This document shows positions 31,538 to 40,446 of a stretch of DNA of 64,000 nucleotides, piece by piece. Position numbers and translations under genes: made by a program. Location of the stretch: contig JAEHOE010000059.1 in assembly GCA_016858145.1 (NCBI GenBank), forward strand, positions 1-64,000, in the 5' to 3' direction. Within the stretch, counting starts at the first letter, position 1, and the number at the start of each line of letters is the position of its first letter. The notes under the pieces are model-generated. The model was not told where the DNA came from. It made no database searches and saw nothing but the letters and a program-made list of their open reading frames with translations. This DNA is from Edaphochlamys debaryana (taxonomy: Eukaryota > Chlorophyta > Chlorophyceae > Chlamydomonadales).

Positions 31538-34074
31538 ATGTCTACCAAGCGCCCACGCGAAGAAGACAGCGAGACAGCTAGCATCAGCTCAATTGAGAGC
31601 TCACAGGAGACAGAACCGAATGTCTTAAACAAGAGCGCCTTCGCTGAGCGATATGGCGCGCTTCCGATTGGGGTTCCTTGCAGCCTTCTGGAGTTCTGGC
31701 ACGCAGCACCACCGCTGCCAAACATCCCGCTCCCTGCCGTCAGCGCGTTGCTGCAGCTCGCTGAGCCGTCCGTGTGGCAGGCCGACCACGAGCAGTGTAC
31801 CCTCGAGAAGACTCGCCATGTTCTCCTGGCCATGCTTCCTGGTGCGCGCCCCCGAACGCTAGCAAGACTCGGCACGGGCGCGATTATCGGCATTTGGGCG
31901 GTTGGTTGGTAGGAGGGTGACCAGCCACAACCCTCCATGATCCCCTGACCCGCGGGTGAGAACAAGAACGGGCTCCCCCGCTACCAGCGTCCATGTGCTC
32001 TCCCATTGTGTCCCCCCGTGCTCCCCCCGGTGAATTTGCGGTGTGCAGGACTCCTCGCTTGCGGACCGACAGCGACTGCGACTGCAGGTGCCGGGTACGG
32101 CACCCCGGTGGTCTCACTCCGGGGTGTGCAGGAGCAGGCCGAGGACCACACCCCGCGAGGTGAGGTTCCCCCCGGCCCCCCCCTCCCACCTGCAAGGCCT
32201 TCCCTGGCCCCTTCTCCCGATGCTGGACTCACGGACGGCCCCTGACGTTACTCCTGCCTCGCAGACGCATCGCAACTTGCAGGGCCGGCGGAGCTGGTTC
32301 TGCTGCGGGTGCGCGACGCGGGCTGCCACGCTCGACTGCAAGTGCTGTCATCAGACGTGGACGAGGCCCTGAAACAGGCCGGGCCGAGGCAGCCCTCGCG
32401 TTTGTGGTTGCCCGCAACCGACCTTTCCAGATGGGGTTTTGGCAGGTGTGAGGCCACGGGCCGGCTGATCAGCATTGTCTTCCCACTTCCGGTATCCATC
32501 TAGGGTCTGGAGGGTTGGGGTGTGAAGGCGAAGACACGGCCCTCGACAAGGTGGCGTGCGAAGGGGGTGCTCAGGGCGCGAAGGGGGCTGTATGTTGGAG
32601 TCGGGCAGGTCGGTCCCATGGGAGGGCCCCGCTAGCCCGACTCCCTCTGTTGTGTCCCGCACCTTCTTGCCCCCTCCCTCCCCCGGACCAGGCGCTGGCT
32701 CAGGGTGTGGAGCTGGCCCGGGCCAACTCCCGGTACGACCCCCCCGTGCCGGTGTCGATGGTGCTCACGGACACGAGGGAGTGGTACTTCTTCACGCTCG
32801 TCGCCGTCAAGCCCCAGGGCCAGGTCAGCATTAGTCATGGTCAACATTAGTCATGGCCAGCATAAGTCATGGTCAGCATTTGTATTGGACTCTTGGTCAG
32901 GCTAGTCTTGGTCAGGCTGGTCTTGCGTAGCTAGCCCCGCCTAAAGCCAGTCTTGCGCGTGCGGCCGCCACGAGCCTTCGCCGTACACGCGCCAGTACCC
33001 CCAACCCCGTGCCTCCTGCCCGAACGCTGCGCAGGGCCCACTGGCGGCAGCGGACCCTGGAGCCCCCGCGCCGGCGTCCTCGTCTGCGGCCGCAGCTGCC
33101 TCCACGCAGGTGAGCAGCGGGGGGGAAGGGGAGGCAGCCGAGGACCCACCACCGGGCCCCCACGTACGTGCTCACACCGGTACCACGCCTGACTTGGCTG
33201 ATCACATCTCTTTGCCCTCGACCGCTGTTGCTTGATGCCATTACCGTGCCATCAAAAGCGCCCAACCCCAGCGAGGGACGGGCCGGCTGTCGTTAGCCCC
33301 TAAGCGTGCGCCCTGGCCGCTGCAACAGCGGTTTGTCTCTGACCGGTCCACGGTCCTCCGTTCGTGCCGCTACCCGATCTGCAGGGAGCGCCCGAGTTTG
33401 AAATTACCACCGACCAGGGCAAGCTGACGCTGCGCATGTCCCAAGTCGACTACGCGTCCTGCCCGTTCACGGCCGCGTCCGACAAAACACATGCCTTCCT
33501 CAAGGTACGGTACGGTACGGCACGGTGCGGTACGGCACCCTGGTGGCCTTGTGTTGCCCCACCCGCCTCGATCTCCGTCGAGCCCTCTGTCCTGAGCGTT
33601 GACACTTGCAGGCCCCGCCCCTATGCACGTGCTGCTGCGACCCTGCTGCAGTGTACGGTAACTCATGTGGTGTTCGCTGACCTGTATCCGCAGGTCATGT
33701 ACCGCCTCTACACCGGCCTCTACCCCGGGGCGAGTCTCCAGGAGCTCCCGGCGCGCATCGCGGAAGGGGAACGCAAAGCGCGCGAGGAGGCCGACGCCTG
33801 GGTGCGCAAGCTGGCTGCCGACTACACGCAGGTGGCGCAGGCGGAGGCGAGGGCAGAGGCGGCGGAGGCGAGGGCGAGGGAGGCGGAGGAGAGTGCGGAG
33901 GCGGCAAGGGCGCAGGCGGAGGCGAGGGCGAGGGAGGCGGAGGAGAGTGCGGAGGCGGCAAGGGCGCAGGCGGAGGCGAGGGCGAGGGAGGCGGAGGAGA
34001 GTGCGAGGGAGGCGCAGGCGGAGGTGCAGGTGCTGAGGGCTTTGTTGGATGCGCAGACGGCGAACCGTCAATAG
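31538..34074 (+). CDS. Coiled-coil family protein, copy B
   Basis: Nine-exon model: 31538-31900, 32049-32087, 32132-32159, 32265-32447, 32504-32550, 32692-32823, 33035-33109, 33385-33504 and 33694-34074, giving 455 residues with consistent phases. The first exon's donor (31900) and the 32447 donor are the least certain. Parts in order: a Ser/Glu-rich start (KRPREEDSETASISSIESSQ); a globular region (PAELVLLRVRDAG, LQVLSSDVDEALKQ, LWLPATDLSRW); ALAQGVELARANS followed by VPVSMVLTDTREWYFFTLV; an Ala linker; the RMSQV exon; and the coiled coil ending TANRQ. The LTD..W.FF strand after a helix is reminiscent of restriction-nuclease-like domains of Crinkler-type eukaryotic proteins, but no catalytic set is visible, so this is weak. 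Copy A (1-1376) shares 19 of 40 residues in the RMSQV exon and nearly all of the last exon. Confidence 0.68.
32824..32892. repeat. AGTCATGGTCA tandem repeat in intron
   Basis: Four to five imperfect 15-bp units (GTCAGCATTAGTCATG, GTCAACATTAGTCATG, GCCAGCATAAGTCATG ...) begin at the donor of the 32692-32823 exon, so the GTCAGC donor itself is repeated. Confidence 0.8.
33505..33540. repeat. GTACGG tandem repeat at a donor site
   Basis: GTACG GTACG GTACG GCACG GTGCG GTACG starts exactly at the intron boundary after exon 33385-33504, giving several adjacent candidate donors. Confidence 0.75.
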
Positions 34075-34131
34075 GTTGCGCATCGCGGGGACACAGCCAC
34101 AGGTGCGGCGGCAGAGTTTGAGGTTGGCTTA

Positions 34132-34366
34132 GGCGGAGGCGAGGGTGGAGGCGGCGGAGGCGGCGAGGGAGGCGGCGGAGGCGCAGGCAAGGGAGGCGAG
34201 GGCGCAGGCGGGGGAGGCGAGGGCAGCGAGGGAGGCGGCGGAGGCGCAGACAAGGGAGGAGAGGGCTGCGAGGGAGGCGGCGGAGGCGGAGCTGAGGCAG
34301 TTGAGGGCGTTGCTGAAGGCGGAGGCGGAGGCGGCGGGGGCGGGGGCGGGAGCGAAGGGCATGTGA
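34132..34366 (+). other. Candidate alternative terminal coiled-coil exon of copy B
   Basis: After the stop of copy B, a CTTAG acceptor-like site is followed by 77 codons of heptad sequence (AEARVEAAEAAREAAEAQ .. LRQLRALLKAEAEAAGAG), stop at 34364-34366. Its end resembles the normal terminus (VLRALLDAQTANRQ). Copy A's 3' flank is collinear (GCGCATCGCGGGGACACAGC..) but lacks this 240-bp block, so it was inserted or duplicated in copy B. Splicing to it from an upstream donor would swap the C-terminus. Confidence 0.4.
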
Positions 34367-35324
34367 GCATGCCAGGCGGGCCCCTTCTGACACAGGCTTG
34401 TTGCGGCCCGCTGATGGCGCGTGGCTGTCGGGGAGCTGAGGCAAAGGAGGGTGGGGCGTCTTTAGCTAGGACGGGTTACGCCCTGCCCGGCAGGCGGCAG
34501 GGGGGAAGAGTGGAGCTGCGACCGTGGTGAGGGGTTACTGGAGTGACTGGAGCTGTTGGGTAGACGCTCACCCGCAGCCTTTGCTGGCGGGCTGCCAGAC
34601 ACGGAGTGCTGTTGGCAGGTTGGGCTTGAGTGCTACACGGTGCGGTGTGGAAGCGCGGAGGCTGTCGTCGGGGGCACAGCTAGCTGAGCGCGCTGGGGTG
34701 AGCGGGGGTCTGCCACTCTGCCTGTCCTTGTTACATTTCGCTCACCGGCTCAAAGCGGCCTGCTGCCAAGGCGAGCTAGCATAGCCGCCGGCTCAGTCAG
34801 CCCAGCAAGGGAAGGACGCACTCCTGCTCCTCGTCCGGCGCCCGCCGCGCCCCGGCGCCAGGGCCCTCGGAGGCCTCTGCTCCCAACGGCTTTCGACGCT
34901 TGCCGCCCTCCCCTGGCCTCCGCGCCTCGGCACCGCCCAAACCGCCCCTGGGCGCATGCCCATGCGTCCACCGACTCCACCCTGTCCTGCGATACGCTTC
35001 GATACTGACCCAACTGCACGGCCGAAAGGTGCTCGGCCCTAGCACCAACACACGACATAACCCATGCCGCCTGCAGCTACTCGCCCCCATGCAAGAGAGG
35101 GCAAAGGCAACACAAGTTAGAACCTGTCGGTGTGACAACCGCCTCCCCAACATGTCAGCCGATCACTGCGTCATGCTCGCGTCAGAGCACTAGCTCGCCC
35201 GGGTCGGGTCAAGGGAAGCGAGCCAACCTGCCATCACGCGGCTGCCTGCCCCCGGGCACCCCAACAACGGCGGGCCACGCCTCCTCCCTCCATGTTTCCG
35301 TCATCAGTCTTCATGTCCCCGCTA
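34367..35324. other. Spacer between copy B and OMA1
   Basis: The two genes converge here. No further gene was found, and no clear TGTAA or TTACA signal is close to either stop. Confidence 0.5.
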
Positions 35325-38300
35325 TCAACCGAAGCGAATGCCCTCGTCTCCGAACCCAGCCCCCCCGGCGAAACCGCGGTGGAAGCCCCCGGCGCCGCGG
35401 TCCCAGCCGCTCCGGCGGGAGGCACAGCCTGGCGGACGATGGGGGGGGGGGGGGTCGGGGGTCGGGGGGTGCGATGGTGCACTGCAGGCTGACAGGCGAC
35501 CAGGGCCGTAGGACCGCTCAAAACCGCCCTACGAGCCTGCCGCCTGGCGGGGGCGCCGCCCTCCCCCCCCCTCCCCCTTACCCGACTGAATGTACGTCTC
35601 CGCCGCCGCCTGCATCTGCCCCTAAGCCCCCCTCCCCCTCCCCCTGTCCCCCTCCCCGTTCAGCCGCCTTAACGCCCTTTCAACCTCTCCCCCCCTCCCC
35701 CCCCCCTTACCCGACTGCATGTACGTCTCCACCGCCGCCTGCATCTGCTTCTGAACCAGAGCCACCCGGTCCTCCGTCAGCGGGTGGGTGCGCAGGAAGG
35801 CGGGGATGGGGGGGGCGAAGCCGCGCTGTGGTTTGGGGGCGGGGTGTGGGGTGGGGGCGGGTGGGGGCGGGGATGTGAAGGGGGGGAGGGGTGGGTGGGG
35901 GGAAGGAGGGCGAGGGGGTGGGTGGGGTGGAGGGGGGGTGTTGGGTGCGGGGCGGGGGGGCGGCAGGAGGTGGAGAGGGTGACCTCAGGTCAGCGCAGCG
36001 GTGAGGTGGGCAGGGCATAACGAGGCAGGGGCGGGTGCGGGGGTTGGCATCGAGGAGCCAAGGGGCCCGGCAGGCAGGGCCGCCGCGCGCCGAGGCTTGA
36101 CTCCACCCAACCTGCCCCGGAGCTGCCGCACTGCCGGACCACGCAGCCCCTCCACCTGACCCCTGGGCATTCCCCGCCCCTCGCCCCCCCTTTCCACCCG
36201 CCCCCACACATGCACCGACCCACTGCCAGGGCAAGCCACGCCCCCGCCAGGCTCCCACGTGCTCCCCCGGAGACCCCTCTCCACCCCCCCTTGTCCCCCC
36301 TCTTCTACTCCCCCCCCTCCCCTGTCCAAGACCCCCCCCCCCCTCCCTTCAAGACGCTCGAAAACATACACCCCTCCCCCCCCACACCTTGCTCATCTCC
36401 TTCTCCGCCCGGTTCAGTTTTGCCAGCATGAGGGGTGCGGCGGAGGGGTCGAAGCACGCGCGCGCCATGAGCCGCAGGCCGATCAGGTCCGCCTCGTGCT
36501 CGGCCAGCCTGCGGTTGGCGGTTGGCGGTTAGCGATTGGGAGTTGGAGGCAGGTGGTCGTGGTTGGCGGTGGTTAAGGGGGTAGAGGTGCGAGGGTGGGG
36601 TGCGAGCAGATCCTTTCCCTGCCCTGCGCCGTACTGCAGTACGGCCGTACCTCGAATACGGCAGGAAGATGCCCATGTACCTGAAAGGGAGAGGGCCAGT
36701 TGGGGGCGGGTGACGGGAATCCCGAGGGCACGGGGTTCTAGGTAATGATGGCAGCGTGTGTTCGCCAGATGTGATCCGTGGCCATCGTCAGTTTAGGGAA
36801 GCTGTAATCAACCCACACAACCCAAGCCCACAACCCACGCATATCCCCACCTTGCCCCCCCCCTCCTCACATGGCCACGTTGGGCAGGCCGAAGCCCAGC
36901 GTCAGGCGCATGACCCCCCTCCCCCTCTTGCCTCCCCCCCTTGCCCCCCCCTCACATGGCAACATTTGGGAGCCCGAAGCCCAGCGTCAGGCGCATGATC
37001 ATGTTGGCCAGAGTCCACACGTTGAGCGTGGACATGCGCTCGGCCTGAAAGGGGGGGGGGGAGGGGGGAGGGAGGGGGGGAGGGGGAAGGGGTGGAGGAG
37101 GGCTGCCCTCTGTGTGGGGAGGGGGGTTGAGAGTGGACATGCGCTCGGCCTGAAAGGGTGGGGGGGGGGAGGGGGGAGGGAGGGGGGGAGCGGAGTGGAG
37201 CGGTAACAGGGGACTGGTGCAGTGGTGCCCCTCCCACGGCACAGTGGTCCTCTCCCACACTTCCAACCCTGCGGCCATGCGACCCCAAGCGCCCCCCCTC
37301 CAACCCGGGCAGGGGTACCCACCAGGGATCCTTACGGTGGATGCACCGCAACCCACCACCACCCCGTGGCCCCCCCCTGCGGTGCCATCCCCACCACCAC
37401 CACCACCACCACGACCCGCCCCTCACCGTGTGTCGGGCCAGGATGTGCCCCACCTGGAAGGGGAGGGGGGGCGATGCGGGGAACGCGGGGAGGGGTTCGT
37501 GTTTGCATGTGGCGGGGGGCCATGCGGGGAACCGGGAGGGTGCGTTGATGTGTATGTGTACGGCAGGGCGAGGAGAGGTGCAGCAGCAATTGGGTGCAGG
37601 CGTGCGGCACGGTGCGGGTGCCGGGGGGGGAAGGTATGGACTTCAAGGAGGAGCGGAAGGGCGTCTTTGTGTGCGGCCTGACGCACGTGCCGTACAAGTC
37701 CGTACCGTGCCGTACGGCCTGCCGTACCTCGTGCGCCATGACGGCCGCCAGCTCGTCGTCCGAGTGGCCCAGCAGGCGCAGCAGGCCCGTGAACACCACC
37801 ACCTGGGGGGAGGGAGGCGGGGGCGGCGGGGAAACAACGGGGGAAGGAGCGTGTGTGTTTTGACACGCGTGCCACGCCTCCCCAACCCCCCTCCCTCCCC
37901 TCCCTTCCGCCGCACCTTGCCCCCCGGCACCACGAACGCGTTGGGCGTGGGGTTGTCGATCACCGCAAACTCCCACTGCAGCCCCTTCATGTGCTCGCTG
38001 TAGCCACCGCCGCCGCCGTCGGAAGCAACCGCCGCGATGGCACTGCCCAGGCGCCGGACGCGTACGGCATCGGGGGCTGAGTCGGGCAGCAGGCGGCCCT
38101 CGGAGGCGGCCAGCGCTTTTTGCTTGGGGAGTTGGGGGGAGGGAGGGGATGGGGGGGGGCGCGTGGTGAGGGTGCAGGGGAGGGGGGGAGAGGCGGGCAA
38201 GGGAGGGAGGGATGGGGCAGGGGGGGTGAGGGGAGGATGAGGGGAGGGTGAGGGAGGGTGAGGGGGGGTGAGGCGGGGGAAGGGAGGGAAGCGGGCCGGG

Positions 38301-39611
38301 GAGGAGGGACGGGCGAGGGCCTGGGGGCGGAGCGTGGGCTGATGGGTGGTGAGGGAGGGCGCACGTGGGTGGGCGGTGACGACAGGTCACCAAGGCAGCT
38401 GGCACAAGGCAGCTGGCAGGTGCTCCCCCCCCCCTCCGGAGAGTTCGGCACGCCCTCTACCGCCCGTGCTCCCCCCCCCCTCCTGCACCCGGCCGTACCT
38501 CCTCGAACACCGCCTTGCCCATCCACTTCTCGTTGGCGCTTGAAACCAGCATGATGGAGTGCCGCCGACCCGTGTACGGCACCTGTACGGCAAGATCACG
38601 GGACCATGGACGAGACACGTGAGCCGCGTGCCGCCCTCGCGCGGTTCGGTCCCTTGAGTGCCCCTGCCCCGAATGCGCCTCACGCATGTGGTACGGCACC
38701 CGCACCGACCCTGCCGTACCGTCTCCATGCAGTACAGGTAGTACGCCCCGATTCCAACCACCGCCGCGCCCACGCCGTACATGGCCCGGGGGCTGGGTCG
38801 GAGCCAGTTGTAGCCGCGGCCCTCAAAGTGCTGGTAGCCCCTGGGAGGGGGGGGAAGGCCAAGGGCCAAGGTGAGGCACGTGCTCGGAGCTAAACCTTGC
38901 CGGGCTTGAGTGATTCACCAAAACCGCTCCCGATATATCCGACCTTGGACACGTATTCCTGGCTTTGGGCTGGCTCGATCCTCGCAAGCGACTGAACACG
39001 CCCCCATAACGCCCGATGCCAGGAGCCGAACTTGGGCGAAGGCATGCACTGTTCGTACCAGGCGCCCTAGCCGCCTCCCCTTCTGCCGTACTCCTGCCGT
39101 ACCTGCTGTCCTGCCACATGGTCCTCACCACGAAGCCCATCCCCGCGCCGCCGCCCGAGCCGCTGCCGCCAAGCCTCGCCCCTGCCGCCGCCAGCCCGCG
39201 AACGCCACCGCCGCCAGCCACCTCCGCCGCCGCCGCCAGCGCGCCGCCAAGCCGCCGCAGCGCTGGCCGCGCCCCTGCCGCCGCCAGCCCTGCCGGTACC
39301 ACCGTCGACGCTGCCCTCCGCTGCAGTGCCGCCTCTGCTGCCCCCGCTGCAGCGCCCCGCCAGGCCCCTGCGGCCGCCCCTCTAGCTGCACCCCCCAGCG
39401 GCAGTCCGGTTCGCCAGCCCGCGACCACCCCTTGCCTGAGCCCAGCCCAGAGGCCGGCTGCCATGTATCCCTGCTGTACGGCAGTGCTGGCGGCGGCGGC
39501 AGTGGCGGTGGTGGCGGAGGCAAAGGCGGCGCCGCTGCAGCGGGGCAGGGCGCCCGTCAGCAGACTGGCCGCCGCCGCGGCCGCCGCTTGTGCGGTGCAT
39601 TGGGAGGCCAT
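35325..39611 (-). CDS. OMA1: OMA1-type mitochondrial M48 metallopeptidase
   Basis: Eleven exons on the minus strand: 39611-39103, 38840-38720, 38582-38499, 38122-37916, 37802-37728, 37453-37427, 37044-36956, 36680-36651, 36508-36388, 35825-35711 and 35428-35325, giving 493 residues in consistent phase. The N-terminus (MASQCTAQAAAAAAAS, Ala/Arg-rich, few acids) fits a mitochondrial transit peptide. A membrane segment follows (YGVGAAVVGIGAYYLY), then ETVPYTGRRHSIML, characteristic of OMA1, and NAFVVPGGKVVVFTGLL. The HEVGH zinc site is divided between exons 5 and 6 (HE|VGH); exon 6 is only 27 nt (VGHILARHT). The third ligand is in LAEHEADLIGL, and the C-terminus has THPLTEDRV. OMA1 cleaves OPA1-type and stress-signalling proteins in the inner membrane. 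The last exon is the least certain. Exon edges are duplicated in introns at three places. Confidence 0.87.
35576..35619 (-). repeat. Exon echo: OMA1 exon 10 end
   Basis: A copy of the exon 10 end and its GTAAGG donor (35703-35748) with two mismatches in about 43 bp, 127 bp further into the intron. It reads ETYIQSG instead of ETYMQSG. Confidence 0.8.
36866..36913 (-). repeat. Exon echo: OMA1 exon 7 end
   Basis: About 48 bp matching 36951-36998 with a handful of mismatches. It encodes MRLTLGFGLPNVAM and includes the GTGAGG donor. The copy lies 85 bp into the following intron. Confidence 0.8.
37126..37158 (-). repeat. Exon echo: OMA1 exon 7 start
   Basis: 33 bp matching 37021-37053 with one mismatch, including the TTTCAG acceptor and the codons for AERMSTLN. 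It lies 105 bp upstream (in gene direction) of the true exon start. Confidence 0.85.
37380..37412. repeat. (CAC)n microsatellite
   Basis: CACCAC run within OMA1 intron 6. Confidence 0.8.
37849..37870 (+). repeat. GTGTGTTTTG-ACGCGT intronic box
   Basis: GCGTGTGTGTTTTG, ACAC, GCGT on the plus strand, which is antisense to OMA1, in intron 4. Same motif as the boxes in DBP5 introns. Confidence 0.75.
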
Positions 39612-40446
39612 GGGTTGGAGGGCGCGGGTGGGCCGCTCCTGCCCTGGGAGGGGGTCAGGGGAGGGGCTGCAGGGGCTGAGGGACGGCACCGAAGTGTGTT
39701 TGTGTGTGGGGGGGAGAGCGGGCGTGTGTGTGTGTGTGGGGGGGGGGGGGGGTAAAGAAGGGGCGTGTGGGGAGGCAGGCCGAGGAATGTCCAGGCCTAC
39801 GAGATGGGCTACGAGTTCCTGTTGAGGCGAGCTTCCGCGCCGGGTGAAGCTCTTCCGTGCGTGTGGGCGGGGGGCGGGCGCCCACCTCAGAGTCACAGAG
39901 CCACGATGTGGGGGGCCTCGCCTGACGAGATGGCAGGGCCCAGGGCTACGTATGTTGCACCGTGTGCGCGGAGTCACTCAGTCCCGCCTGATCGCCGCGA
40001 CAGCTATGTACCTCTAGCTTAGCGAGGACTCTGCAGCGCGCGTGGTGACGCGCGTCAAGGAGCGACTGAGATGCGCCGGAAGGCTGTGCCACGCCTGCAA
40101 GCTAGCAAGGGGAGTTCGTGGGGGGCCTCTACAGTCGACTGCGTGGGTACACTGGTGCGAAAGCGGCGACGGGGGATGCTTCCTGTGGTGCGATGCAGTA
40201 CGTGGGGGCCCAGTGAAGAGCCACGCCCTGCTCACTCACACACGGCACACGGGCATAACTCACAAAGCAAACCCGGTAACACTGCACACCTCGCAGCCAG
40301 ACCTCCACGAACTACAAACCCTGGCTCTCGGCAGGCTTTGACTACTAAGACCGCCGCTCTTGCCACCATCATGGCGAAGAGACGCTTGTGCTAAGCGTTA
40401 TTCTTGCATACTAGTGGTGGTGGTCCAGGCCGCACATTCTAACAGC
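39612..40446. promoter_or_regulatory. Divergent intergenic region, OMA1 / EF-hand-like gene
   Basis: 835 bp between two start codons pointing outward, so it should contain both promoters. A GTGTGT/G-run low-complexity tract lies at 39697-39755 on the OMA1 side (probable 5' UTR). No TATA box is evident. Confidence 0.4.
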
